Shown here: positions 18,583 to 26,846 of the stretch, piece by piece
Position numbering within the stretch: the stretch's first letter is position 1
How the letters are laid out: every line of letters begins with the position of its first letter
Assembly (NCBI RefSeq): GCF_014647835.1
Contig: NZ_BMPY01000011.1
Location: 62,001 to 126,000, forward strand
Length of the DNA: 64,000 nucleotides
Origin: Microbispora rosea subsp. aerata
Lineage (GTDB): Bacteria > Actinomycetota > Actinomycetes > Streptosporangiales > Streptosporangiaceae
Direction: 5' to 3'
The notes under the pieces: model-generated
Told to the model about the DNA's origin: nothing
What the model saw: the letters and a program-made list of their open reading frames with translations, nothing else
Databases searched by the model: none
Translations under genes and position numbers: made by a program

Positions 18583-18958
18583 GTCACGCAGTGAGCCTAG
18601 GTCTATAAAGCGCGTCCGGCGCATGCGTCCCGGGCGGCGCCTCGCCGCGTAGTCGCCCCTTGCGGAGACTCCTCTGCAAGCTCGCGACCCCGCAAGGCCG
18701 AAATGCCGCCCGCAGCCCGGGCTCCTACCCGCAAGCACCGCCCACAGTCCAGGCCCGCCTCGAATGCTGCCCACAGCTCAGGCTTCTGTCTCCAGTGCGC
18801 CCACAGCTCGGGCTGCTGCGGCACGTGCACTCGGCCAGATCTACCAGGAGTCCTTCTCCCCGTTTCCCATCGGCTGCCTGGCAGGCTTTGCCTCGTTCAC
18901 AAGCGCACGATCGCCTGGGGCCGCCGGACTGCGCCAGGCAGACCCCGGACGCCTGGCA
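18583..18958. other. Gap with degenerated sequence before the subtilase fragment
   Basis: About 375 bases with no credible gene. It presumably holds the eroded 5' part of the subtilisin-like gene, since that reading frame runs in from 18764 but its translation is not family-like until about 18959. Confidence 0.4.
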
Positions 18959-19462
18959 GGAGACTCCAACTACGACCTGGCCAACAAGACCGTGGACACG
19001 GGCAGCCCCAACGACGCGCCCAAGCCGACCGTCCGTACGATCAACAGCCGCTGCAACGACATCCCGGCCGAGCTCGACGGCGTCGTGACGGTCGCGTCGC
19101 TGCAGCGCGTGGGCACGACGCTGGACAGCGTCCGGTCGTCCTTCTCCAACTACGGCCTCGGCAAGATCGACGTCGCCGCTCCCGGCTCGTCGATTTACTC
19201 GACCACGTGGAACACCCGTACGGGGGTCGACGGCTACGGCACCAAGAGCGGCACGTCGATGGCGAGCCCGCACGTGGCCGGCGTCATGGCGCAGATGAAG
19301 TCGGCGCACCCGTCCTGGTCGCCGGCTCAGATGATCAACGAGCTCAAGGCGCGGGCCGTCCCCAAGCCGTGCCCGCTGAACACCCCGGCCTGCGTCGGCA
19401 CCGACGGCGACAACAGCTTCTTCGGCGCCGGTGTCGTCGACACCCTCGCGGTCATCCAGTAA
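18959..19462 (+). pseudogene. C-terminal fragment of a secreted subtilisin-like (S8) protease
   Basis: From about 18959 the frame encodes the last 165 residues of an S8 peptidase: GVVTVASLQ, SNYGLGKIDVAAPGSSIYST, then the catalytic serine run GTSMASPHVAGVMA, then a C-terminal part with two cysteine-containing stretches. The Asp and His catalytic regions and the signal peptide are missing. Upstream sequence in the same frame is not protease-like. A full secreted subtilase needs roughly 350-450 residues, so this is a truncated, probably inactive remnant. A terminator-like hairpin still follows. Confidence 0.75.
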
Positions 19463-19489
19463 ACCGACCCCACGAGTGACACCACCATG

Positions 19490-19524
19490 CTGGGCCCGTA
19501 CCGTCCCCGACGGCGCGGGCCCAG
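19490..19524. terminator. Hairpin after the subtilase fragment
   Basis: Perfect 9-base arms CTGGGCCCG (19490-19498) and CGGGCCCAG (19516-19524) with a 17-base loop, 28 bases after the stop. Shortly downstream, a 15-base unit CGGCGACTCGCTTGC is repeated at 19553 and 19572. Confidence 0.6.
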
Positions 19525-19728
19525 CCGCCTTTACGGCGGGCCGGCTACCCTACGGCGACTCGCTTGCGCTGCGGCGACTCGCTTGCTCGGCGGCCGATCC
19601 ACCGCCACGGACCACCTCTCGCACCCCTGCCGGTTCCTGCACGCGGCCCTTGCGGCCTCACCGAGACGGACGGCTCCCAAGATTGCTCCCGCAGACACGG
19701 GAAAGGCCGCGTGAGGTCCGAAAACACT

Positions 19729-19765
19729 AAGGCCCGTTACCAGGTTTTCCCTGATCACGGGCCTT
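19729..19765 (-). terminator. Terminator of the tRNA-Arg gene
   Basis: Arms AAGGCCCGT/ACGGGCCTT with an inner CAGG/CCTG pair; on the minus strand the hairpin is followed by AGTGTTTTCGG. It lies about 10 bases beyond the 3' end of tRNA-Arg. Confidence 0.8.
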
Positions 19766-19775
19766 GTTCGATGTG

Positions 19776-19848
19776 CGCGGCCGAGAGGACTCGAACCCCT
19801 AACCTTCTGATCCGTAGTCAGATGCTCTATCCATTGAGCTACGGCCGC
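19776..19848 (-). tRNA. tRNA-Arg (anticodon ACG)
   Basis: On the minus strand a 73-base cloverleaf: acceptor GCGGCCG/CGGCCGC with discriminator G, D-stem GCTC/GAGC, anticodon stem TCTGA/TCAGA around loop CTACGGA (anticodon ACG), and T-arm AGGGG-TTCGAGT-CCTCT. CCA is not encoded. It decodes CGN arginine codons, probably after A34 conversion to inosine. Confidence 0.97.
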
Positions 19849-20000
19849 TTTGCTGCCGGTTCACCTGCGGTGCCCTGCAACGGGTGTAACTCTACCAGAC
19901 CCCTCACCCCTGCTTGTGCCAATAAGCCGCCCCGCCCCCGGTCAAGCCGTCCCCGTACGCGCGGAGCACGGACGGCCGACCGGTCGAGGGGCGCGAGCGG

Positions 20001-20459
20001 TCACTCCTGGGGGACGAAGAGCGTGAGCGTGTCGGCGACACAGGCCGGCTTGCCGGCCCCCTCGGCCTCGATCGTGACCCGCAGGTTCACCAGGCTGCCC
20101 GAGGGCGCGTCCTTGACGTCGGCGATCTCCGCCCCGGCCCGTACGCGGGACCCGACGGGCACCGGCTGGGGGAAGCGCACCTTGTTCAGCCCGTAGTTGA
20201 TCGCCATGCGCAGGCCCTCGACCCGGTACAGCTCGCCGACCAGCGACGGCAGCAGCGAAAGCGTGAGAAATCCGTGAGCGATGGTGTTGCCGAACGGGCC
20301 GTCCTTCGCCCGCTCCGGGTCCACGTGGATCCACTGGTGGTCGCCCGTCGCGTCGGCGAAGAGGTTCACCCTCTCCTGGGTGATCTCCCGCCATTCGCTG
20401 TAGCCGAGATGCTCGCCTTTGGCCGCGACGAGCTCCGCGAGGTTCGAGAAGATCCGCAT
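20001..20459 (-). CDS. MaoC-family (R)-hydratase / dehydratase
   Basis: A 152-residue hot-dog-fold protein. The MaoC hydratase signature is clear: FADATGDHQWIHVDPERA (catalytic Asp and His) followed by FGNTIAHGFLTLSLL. The family hydrates enoyl-CoA or related thioesters in fatty-acid or secondary metabolism; the exact substrate is unknown. It is a stand-alone gene, and its promoter region carries two direct repeats. Confidence 0.92.
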   Translation of the reverse strand: MRIFSNLAELVAAKGEHLGYSEWREITQERVNLFADATGDHQWIHVDPERAKDGPFGNTIAHGFLTLSLLPSLVGELYRVEGLRMAINYGLNKVRFPQPVPVGSRVRAGAEIADVKDAPSGSLVNLRVTIEAEGAGKPACVADTLTLFVPQE

Positions 20460-20486
20460 GCTCGCACTCTATGCGCGCACTCCCGA

Positions 20487-20520
20487 GACTGACAGGAACG
20501 CGAACCGGGACTGACAGGAA
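20487..20520. promoter_or_regulatory. 12-base direct repeat upstream of the MaoC gene
   Basis: GACTGACAGGAA occurs at 20487-20498 and 20509-20520, spaced 22 bases (two helical turns), starting 28 bases upstream of the MaoC start codon. Helically phased direct repeats at this position suggest a regulator binding site; no regulator is adjacent. Confidence 0.45.
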
Positions 20521-20684
20521 TCGGAAGACCGAAAGCCCGTCGCCGTCCACACTGGTGCCTCGGGAAGCGAGCACGCCGCTGTCACTTTCCGCAACGCGTT
20601 CGTCTCTTTCGGTGACGTACGGGCCGAGACCGGCGGGGGTACAGCAGCAGGACAAGAGGTCACCACCCTGGAGGTGGAGGAGAC

Positions 20685-20807
20685 GTGGACGAGCAGCCCG
20701 GCCCACGCGGCAAGCGATACCGGCTCCGCGGCCTCATCGCGGTCACGGTCGCGGGCCTCGTCTGCTGGGCGCTCATCATCCTGCTGCTGATCACGCTGTT
20801 CGGATGA
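20685..20807 (+). CDS. 40-residue single-helix membrane peptide
   Basis: Reading GTG at 20685 gives a 40-residue peptide with a basic N-terminal third (about residues 9-16, KRYRLRG), a hydrophobic helix of about 22 residues (LIAVTVAGLVCWALIILLLI) and the end TLFG. Two strong ribosome sites (GGAGGT and GGAGGAG) lie 9 and 3 bases upstream. The positive-inside pattern predicts a cytoplasmic N-terminus. It is too short for ordinary gene finders. Function unknown; small membrane peptides often modulate transporters or sensors. Confidence 0.6.
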   Translation: MDEQPGPRGKRYRLRGLIAVTVAGLVCWALIILLLITLFG

Positions 20808-20901
20808 GCACAGGACACGCCGGCCGGCACCGGTCGTCGCTCGCCGCCCGGGTGCCCCGGTCCTTCGCCGTACGGCCGACAAACGCCTCCGCCCGTACGG
20901 C

Positions 20902-21699
20902 TCAAGTCGTCGCGGGCCGGTAGCCCCTCACGTAGTCGACCACGAACTCCTTCGGGTACGGCCCCACCCGCTCGGGCCCCTCGGCGTCGGGAAATTCGTA
21001 GATCCCGAGCATGAGCTGCATCGGATAGTCCGGGGACTGCCGGATGGTCTTGACCTGCCGCCCGTCGACGAAGAACGTCACCCGATCCGGGGTCCACTCG
21101 ACCGCGTACACGTGGAACTCGCGCGCGTCGATCGGAAGGACCTCGGCGGCGAACTCGTCGGTGATCGTGGGATCGCCGAACGGGTGCACGCCCATCCCGA
21201 CCGCCGCCGCGTCCGGCCGTACGTCACGTCCGAAGATCTCGCAGACGCAGATCTCCGCGGACCGCTCGGGCGCGTCCTCGAAACCGATCATCCACAGCGC
21301 GACCATGGCGCGGGGATCGTCGGTGGCCTTGGCGCGCATCTCGATCAGGCCGAAGTGGGGGGTGTAGAGCCGCGCCTCGGTCTGCGCCTCGCGGACGACG
21401 GCCCGCCCCCGTCCGTGCTGGCCGACGCCGCTGCCGACCGGCCCGGAGAACACGCCCGTCTGCAGTGAGGACACCCGCATGCGGCCCTCCGTCTCCGGCG
21501 ACCACGGCGGCTGGTCCTCCTCGATGAGCAGGCGCAGGCAGCCGTCGCCCAGTCGATATCGGGCCGCGGAGGCGGCGCGGGTGGTCCATTGGGGCAGGTA
21601 GCGCGGGATCCAGCGGCGTTCGTCGAGCACGTCCCCGTCGAAGGTGTCTTCGAACTCCAGGACATACCCGTCGCGCATCCCGTACGCGGCTTCGCTCAT
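20902..21699 (-). CDS. GH16-like concanavalin-fold protein with altered active site
   Basis: A 265-residue protein with the GH16 jelly-roll pattern: EFEDTFDGDVLDERRWIPRY near the start, GLIEMRAKA, then AEICVCEIFG, then FHVYAVEWTPDRVTFFVDG. The family active site is ExDxxE; here it reads E-I-C-V-C-E, so both glutamates remain while the central Asp is Cys. No signal peptide is seen, which is unusual for a polysaccharidase. It is divergent from the secreted RNase gene. Activity on beta-glucan is possible but doubtful. Confidence 0.8.
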   Translation of the reverse strand: MSEAAYGMRDGYVLEFEDTFDGDVLDERRWIPRYLPQWTTRAASAARYRLGDGCLRLLIEEDQPPWSPETEGRMRVSSLQTGVFSGPVGSGVGQHGRGRAVVREAQTEARLYTPHFGLIEMRAKATDDPRAMVALWMIGFEDAPERSAEICVCEIFGRDVRPDAAAVGMGVHPFGDPTITDEFAAEVLPIDAREFHVYAVEWTPDRVTFFVDGRQVKTIRQSPDYPMQLMLGIYEFPDAEGPERVGPYPKEFVVDYVRGYRPATT

Positions 21700-21856
21700 G
21701 CGCCAATCCTGGCCCGGCCAGCGAAGGGAACGGAACGCGCATCGTGGGCATATCCGAAGAAATTCACCATATCTTCAGCGATCTCTGCCGTGGATTGTCC
21801 TGGTTTGGAGGCGATGCTGGCGAATGTCTGTCCCCTCGCCCCAACAAGGAGGTTCC

Positions 21857-22270
21857 GTGCGGGCTCCACGACGCTTCCGGCCGTCCTGGCCGGGACGGCT
21901 CATCGCCCTGATCGCCGCCATCGTGTCCCTCACCGCGGTGACCGGCGCCGTTCCCGCCCACGCGTCGGTCTACAACTCCTGCACCATCGCCCGCTGCGCC
22001 GACGCCCGTACGGCGAACGCGATCTGGGCCGGGAAGGGCTATCCCACCAGCAGCGGCTGGTATTCCTGGCCGGACGGCAAGTACAACTACACCGGCGGGC
22101 GCTTCTACAACCGGGAGGGCCAGCTTCCCAGCGGCGCGATCTACTACGAGTACGACGTGTATTCCCGGGCGCGCGGCGCCGCCCGGGACGCGTACCGGAT
22201 CGTCGTCAACCGAAGCACGGGCGTGGCCTGGTTCTCGCCCAACCACTACACCGACTTCTACCGGCTCTAA
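21857..22270 (+). CDS. Secreted guanyl-specific ribonuclease (barnase/RNase Sa family)
   Basis: A 137-residue precursor. A long signal peptide (RLIALIAAIVSLTAVTGA, cleavage after PAHA) precedes a domain of about 95 residues typical of microbial RNases: IWAGKGYPTSSGWYSWP, YYEYDVYSR (catalytic Glu), a central arginine, and SPNHYTDFYRL (catalytic His). It cleaves RNA after guanosine outside the cell. AAGGAGG lies 4 bases before the GTG. The next gene, 9 bases downstream, encodes a barstar-like inhibitor, so the producer probably neutralises leaked enzyme. Confidence 0.92.
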   Translation: MRAPRRFRPSWPGRLIALIAAIVSLTAVTGAVPAHASVYNSCTIARCADARTANAIWAGKGYPTSSGWYSWPDGKYNYTGGRFYNREGQLPSGAIYYEYDVYSRARGAARDAYRIVVNRSTGVAWFSPNHYTDFYRL

Positions 22271-22279
22271 GGACTCCTC

Positions 22280-22648
22280 ATGGCCTCCACCGCGCGTCCG
22301 CTGCCTCCGTGGCTCACGGTGACCACCGACCCGGCTCCGGCGGCCGTCGACGGGCGGGCCTGCCGGACCCGCGTCGCCTTCTTCGAGGAGGTGGCGCGGG
22401 TCCTGCGCCTTCCGGCGTACTTCGGCCGCAACTGGGACGCCCTCACCGACTCCCTGCGCGACGTCGGGCCGATCCGTCTGGTCGTGGCGCACGCCGAGGA
22501 GCTGCTCGCCGCCGAACCCCCCGGGCAGTTCGCCACCCTGCTCGCCGTCGTGGGCGACGCCGCCGAGTCCGGGGTCACCCTGGCCCTCCACACCGACCCC
22601 GCCCACGAGCTCCCGGTCCGTCGCCGGGTTGTCGACGCCCTGCCCTGA
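22280..22648 (+). CDS. Barstar-family ribonuclease inhibitor
   Basis: A 122-residue cytoplasmic protein. The barstar pattern is visible: a first strand, ACRTRVAFFEEVARVLRLP, then YFGRNWDALTDSLRDV, which holds the conserved Trp-Asp-Ala core of the RNase-binding helix, and a final strand LVVAHAEELL. It should bind and block the RNase encoded immediately upstream. The 9-base spacing implies co-transcription and coupled dosage. Confidence 0.92.
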   Translation: MASTARPLPPWLTVTTDPAPAAVDGRACRTRVAFFEEVARVLRLPAYFGRNWDALTDSLRDVGPIRLVVAHAEELLAAEPPGQFATLLAVVGDAAESGVTLALHTDPAHELPVRRRVVDALP

Positions 22649-22684
22649 CCATCCGTACGGTCCCCCGGTGCGGGGAGCTCCGAT

Positions 22685-23317
22685 TCACGCAGAAGGCGGG
22701 ACGAGGAGCGCCTCGGCGCCGATCGGCGCATAGCCCGCGGCGAGGAACGCCCGTACGCTCGCGGCATTGCCCGGAGCGATCTGCGCCCAGAGCGGGTGCG
22801 GGGTGAGATGCCGGGCCGCACGGGCGAGGGTGCGGCCGAGGCCGCGCCCACGGGCCGCCGGCTCGACCTCTATCGCGACCTCCCATCGCCCGCCCACTCC
22901 CCGTCCGATGAGCACGAACCCTCCCGGGCAGGTCCAGACGCGTACGTCGTCCCGATAGCGGTGGGCCTCCGCGACGCGCGGATGAGCTGCCGTGTCCGCG
23001 ACTTCGGCCAGCTCGACGGGCGGGGGACCTTCGGCGGGGGCGGCCAGGGCAAGCATGTCGATGTTGTTCACCGGGCGTCCCGTCAGTTCCTCCAGGTCCC
23101 TGAGGAACGGCGGATTGAGCGGCGCCGACAGATCGTCGCCGGGCAGCCGGGATCTGATCCAGTCTTCGTCGGCATCGACGAAGATCACATTGTGGGCGGT
23201 GAAAGCGATGACTCCCGCGTCACGTGCGGACGGCGGCGGAAGGATGGTCGGACCGGCGCCCGGCTCCGGCGGGTGCCCGCCGGCCGCACGGGCGAGGACA
23301 TCAGCCAGGGTGATCAT
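22685..23317 (-). CDS. GNAT-family N-acetyltransferase
   Basis: About 210 residues. The acetyl-CoA pyrophosphate-binding motif (ARGRGLGRTLARAA) and the following strand/helix (LWAQIAPGNAASVRAFLAAGY) lie in the C-terminal half. The N-terminal half is a variable substrate domain. The ATG at 23317 is used; a GTG at 23368 would add 17 residues. Converges on the barstar gene. Substrate unknown. Confidence 0.8.
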   Translation of the reverse strand: MITLADVLARAAGGHPPEPGAGPTILPPPSARDAGVIAFTAHNVIFVDADEDWIRSRLPGDDLSAPLNPPFLRDLEELTGRPVNNIDMLALAAPAEGPPPVELAEVADTAAHPRVAEAHRYRDDVRVWTCPGGFVLIGRGVGGRWEVAIEVEPAARGRGLGRTLARAARHLTPHPLWAQIAPGNAASVRAFLAAGYAPIGAEALLVPPSA

Positions 23318-23468
23318 CAGGCCACGATAGCCATCGGCGTCGAGGCGAGCGGACCGGCGGGTTGCCACTGCCGCGCCGATCCGCCCGCCGCGTTCTCAGG
23401 CGCACTGCCCGGTTAGGAAAAGCCCAGCCCGCGTCGCCCCGGATCTGGAAGGGCACAGCGCCGGGAGA

Positions 23469-24413
23469 CTAGATGGGGAAGTGGCCGCGGCACCACCGCC
23501 AGTGGCGGCCCGCCTTCAGGTGATCGATGATCGCGCGCTGGAGCACGGTGCGGCGCGGCAACTGATCGAGCGGCGTGGTCAGCGTACGGAACACGAACCG
23601 CAGCACCTCGACGTCGGCGTCGATCCCTTCCGGCTCCTCGTAGGGCTCCAGCTCGAACCTCCGCTGGAACCGGGCGATGTTGGAGTCCTCGGGCAGGTAT
23701 TCCAGCAGTTGCGGGTCCAGCAGCCACGAGCCGCAGGAAAACGTCGTGTAGCGCTCGTCGGGAAAATGGCGCGGGAAGAACGCGCGGGCCTCGTCAAGCG
23801 ACGCGTCGATCGCCTCCGGGGTCAACGGCCCCGCCTCGGGAATGTGCAGGCCGAGGGTGCCGTCACCGCGCTGGTACTGCAGCCGGCCCAGCTCGTAGAG
23901 GCCGCCGCGCGCGTGCAGCGTCAGCCAGGCCTGCATGACCGGCCAGCCCTCACCCCGCATCCGGCGGTCGATCGCGAGGTTGCGGCCCAGGTCGGCCAGG
24001 GTCGTCCACGACACGTCGTCGCTGACGCCGTGGTCGCGGTGGTATCCCCTGACCACGTCGACCATGGCCAGGTACGCGTACGCGTAGAGGTGCCGCCAGG
24101 CGAGGCCCCGGTCGCGCGGCAGCTCCGGACCGGGCGGCAGCCAGTTGTACCCCCCGAGATCGGCGCGGACCAGGGCGATCGTGCGGTCGAGCAGCCAGCG
24201 CAGCTCCGGAGTCCACAGCGGCGAGTCGGGGTCGGGCCAGCCCGCCATGATCTCGGCGGCGTCGTCGGGCCGCACCCCGAGCCGGTCCAGGATCGCGGGC
24301 GCGTCGGCCTTGTCGGGCAGCGGAGCCGACGGCAGGTCACCGGCGAGGCGGTGCACGCGATCGACGTCCTCTACGGGAACCCCGAGCCGGGCGGCGATGT
24401 CGTCAAGATCCAC
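23469..24413 (-). CDS. Acyltransferase-domain protein (DUF5596/GNAT-like C-terminal type)
   Basis: About 314 residues, soluble. Features are a helical N-terminus (LDDIAARLGVPVEDVDRVHRLAG), the aromatic run GYNWLPPGPELPRD, LHIPEAGPLTPEAIDASLDEARAFFPRHFP, SCGSWLLDPQLLEYLP and an end PRRTVLQRAIIDHL. This matches the actinobacterial 'acyltransferase domain-containing' family with a GNAT-like fold, whose substrate is unknown. The GTG at 24413 has AGGG 9 bases upstream; an ATG at 24455 would run into the operator-like palindrome. Confidence 0.7.
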   Translation of the reverse strand: MDLDDIAARLGVPVEDVDRVHRLAGDLPSAPLPDKADAPAILDRLGVRPDDAAEIMAGWPDPDSPLWTPELRWLLDRTIALVRADLGGYNWLPPGPELPRDRGLAWRHLYAYAYLAMVDVVRGYHRDHGVSDDVSWTTLADLGRNLAIDRRMRGEGWPVMQAWLTLHARGGLYELGRLQYQRGDGTLGLHIPEAGPLTPEAIDASLDEARAFFPRHFPDERYTTFSCGSWLLDPQLLEYLPEDSNIARFQRRFELEPYEEPEGIDADVEVLRFVFRTLTTPLDQLPRRTVLQRAIIDHLKAGRHWRWCRGHFPI

Positions 24414-24438
24414 GGTGACGACCCTACCGGCGAAGGGC

Positions 24439-24467
24439 CTTCTTCCATAGCCCATATATGGACGAAG
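24439..24467. promoter_or_regulatory. Operator-like inverted repeat between divergent genes
   Basis: Arms CTTCTTCCATA (24439-24449) and TATGGACGAAG (24457-24467) pair at ten of eleven positions around a 7-base spacer, in an AT-rich patch (CCCATATATGGA). It lies 26 bases upstream of the acyltransferase gene and 118 bases before the divergent zinc-ribbon gene. No obvious regulator is adjacent. Confidence 0.5.
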
Positions 24468-24584
24468 CCGTCAACTCGCCATCTGGCGGCAACTTCTCGG
24501 CGCTCTCGCCCAGAACGGCCCCAGCCGGACCGATGCGGCCACATCCATGAAGCGGACGCGACCGACGGACGTACGCGGCTCACC

Positions 24585-25460
24585 ATGCCGGGTCTGGACC
24601 CCGGCGAGGCGTACGGGCCGGACCCGCACGCGCTGGATCACCTGCTGCGCCGGTTGCGACAGCCCCTTACTCGGCTGTCGCATGCGTACGCGATGGCGCT
24701 TGTCACAACGGACAGCGGGGCTTATCCAGACCTCGAATGGCTGGAAAGCCCGCAATTCAGGGTGGTCTTCCCGGAGAGGAATAACTCGGCTTCACATCTC
24801 GACCTGAAAGTGACGACTTCGGCCGATCTCCTTGACGACGTGTGCCGTCGCGAAAGGATGGCGTTGACGATTAGACGCACGGGGGTGGGCATGTCGCAGC
24901 ACGGCTATTGGCGCGTATCCGACAACACTCCGGTGACGGCGGCTGAGGCCCGAGAAAGATGGGCGCGTGCGGCCTATCCCGTGCTCCTCGACGTGGCACG
25001 CACGTATCACGCGGTCATCACCTACAAGGAGCTCGCCGAGAAAATCCAGGAAAGCACCGGTATCCGTACGAGGACCTTGCTGCAGAACTGGATCGGCACC
25101 GTCTTGAGCAAGGTGGTCCGGGAAGCTCACCGCCGCGGGGACCCGCCGCTTACCTCCCTGGTGGTGCACACCGATGACGGCATGGTCGGGGAGGGATACA
25201 AGGAGGTCCTCGAAGTCGCCGGAGAGCCGCCCGTGGACGACGTCATGGAGCGCGAGCTGCACGCCGCTCGTTCACGGCTGGAGTGCTACCGCCGCTTCTG
25301 CCCGACGCTTCCTCCCGACGGGGGCGTTCCCGCACTCGCTCCACGACATCAAGCGGCGGTCGATCGCCGACGCGAACGCCCCGCGAGGCCCCCGCGTTTT
25401 TGCTCCCACTGCTTCATGCAGCTTCCGTCCACCGGCGTCTGCGACTCATGCGACTCGTAG
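24585..25460 (+). CDS. Unknown protein with C-terminal zinc ribbon
   Basis: A 291-residue soluble protein. The middle part (AAYPVLLDVARTYHAVITYKE, LLQNWIGTVLSKVVREAH, DPPLTSLVVHTDDGMVGEGY) resembles a module often seen in actinobacterial nucleic-acid-associated hypothetical proteins (pattern vITYgELA...P.LtaLVv...G.pG.Gf). The C-terminus is a four-cysteine ribbon, CSHC-x9-CDSC. I cannot name a function. GC and codon use are lower than in neighbours. It lies at the left end of a patchwork region ending at a tRNA-Ser gene, so horizontal origin is plausible. Confidence 0.6.
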   Translation: MPGLDPGEAYGPDPHALDHLLRRLRQPLTRLSHAYAMALVTTDSGAYPDLEWLESPQFRVVFPERNNSASHLDLKVTTSADLLDDVCRRERMALTIRRTGVGMSQHGYWRVSDNTPVTAAEARERWARAAYPVLLDVARTYHAVITYKELAEKIQESTGIRTRTLLQNWIGTVLSKVVREAHRRGDPPLTSLVVHTDDGMVGEGYKEVLEVAGEPPVDDVMERELHAARSRLECYRRFCPTLPPDGGVPALAPRHQAAVDRRRERPARPPRFCSHCFMQLPSTGVCDSCDS

Positions 25461-25862
25461 TGCCGCTGCGCCCCGGCCCGGCGCCCGCACCGGTGCGGGG
25501 CCGCCGGCACAAGGGCGTGCGCCTGCTCGGACATGCGGGCCTGCTCGGCCAGGCCGGCCTCCGCCCCGGTCAGGTCGCCGAGCAACGCTCATGAGCGGCC
25601 TGCAGTGGGAGCGGGTGCCCGCCGACCTGCGAGACCCCATTTCCGTCACCTTCGGGCCGATCACCAAGGCCGAGGATGTCGACGTGGGTGAAGGCCCCGG
25701 CCGACGCCGTGACCGTCCTGGCGGCGACGTGGACGCTGTTTCGCGTCTACATGGCGGCGTACGGCCCGGCTGAGATGCGTGAGAATCGCGCGCTCGCGGC
25801 GCGGGCCGGGCTTTCGTGGGTCGTTCACCGGCTCAACCAGGCAGGTACTGACAAGAGGTACG
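25461..25862 (+). other. Short coding remnants of unknown origin
   Basis: Between the zinc-ribbon gene and the aldo/keto reductase are short plus-strand frames that look partly protein-like but broken. One ends at 25594 and overlaps by ATGA a second frame starting at 25591 (MSGLQWERVPADLRDPISV). A third frame shift away, around 25690-25850, reads TVLAATWTLFRVYMAAYGPA. Together they could be one gene disrupted by frameshifts. No family was recognised. Confidence 0.35.
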
Positions 25863-26740
25863 TCACCCTTGGCGGCCGATCTTCTCCAGTTCGGCGATGT
25901 CCTCGTCACTGAGCGGAAGGCCGGCGCCGGCCACGTTCTCCCGTAGTGCTTCACGGACGAGGTGCCCGGGATCAGCAGGATGTTCGGCGACCGCTGCAGC
26001 AACCACGCCAGCGCGACGCTGATCGGCGTGGTGTTCAGCCGTCTTGCCACCGCCGAGAGCGCCTCGGACTGAAGCGGACTGAACCCGCCGAGCGGAAAGA
26101 AAGGTACGTACGCGATGTTCTCGGCGGCGAGCCGGTCGATGAGCTCGTCGTCGTGGCGGTGGACGAGGTTGTATATGTTCTGCACGGCCACGATCGGCGC
26201 GATCGACTGTGCCTCCGCGACCTGCTCCGCCGTCGCGTTGCTGACGCCGAGGTGCCGGATCAGGCCCTGCTTCCGCAACTCGGCGAGCGTTTCGAACGCC
26301 CGGGCAACCGAGCCCGCCCGAGGTCCCTCGGCGTTGCCGAGGCGCAGGTAGACGAGGTCCAGCCTGTCGAGCCCGAGGCTTTTAAGGTTGTCGTCGACCT
26401 GCCGGCGCAGCTGGTCGGGCTCACGGGCCGGCGGCCATCCACCCCGCTCGTCACGGACCGCCCCGACCTTCGTGGCCACGAGCAATGAGTCACCGTACGG
26501 GTGCAGTGCTTCGCGGATGAGCTCGTTCGCGACGCGAGGGCCGTACACATCCGCGGTGTCGATATGCGTGATCCCAAGCTTGCCGGTCTCGCGGAGGACG
26601 GCGAGGGCCTCGTCACGATCGGCGGGCGGACCCCACACCCCCGGCCCGGTGAGCCGCATGGCGCCGTAGCCGAACCGCGTGACGGTCAGGTCGCCCAGGG
26701 GCCAGGTGCCGCCGGGAAGAGAAGGAGAGGTCGTGCTCAA
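25863..26740 (-). pseudogene. Aldo/keto reductase with a C-terminal frameshift
   Basis: An NADPH-dependent aldo/keto reductase. The first 265 residues are intact: GYGAMRLTGPGVWG, the Asp/Tyr of HIDTADVYGPRVANELI, LVATKVGAV, the LIRHLGVSN strand and NILLIPGTSSVKH. After SVKH the frame switches: reading one base differently gives LRENVAGAGLPLSDEDIAELEK and a stop at 25863, the normal family ending. The actual frame runs on to 25661 as a random tail. One base is missing near 25945. The protein may keep activity, since only the C-terminal loop is changed. It is divergent from a LysR gene that probably regulates it. Confidence 0.8.
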
Positions 26741-26846
26741 GTTTCCCCCATTTCCTCAAGCAGAGAAAAGCTTCATGCCCGCTTGCCGTCTGCGGAAATG
26801 GTGCGTGTGACGGTACGGCACTGTCCAAGACCGGATCGATCCCAGC

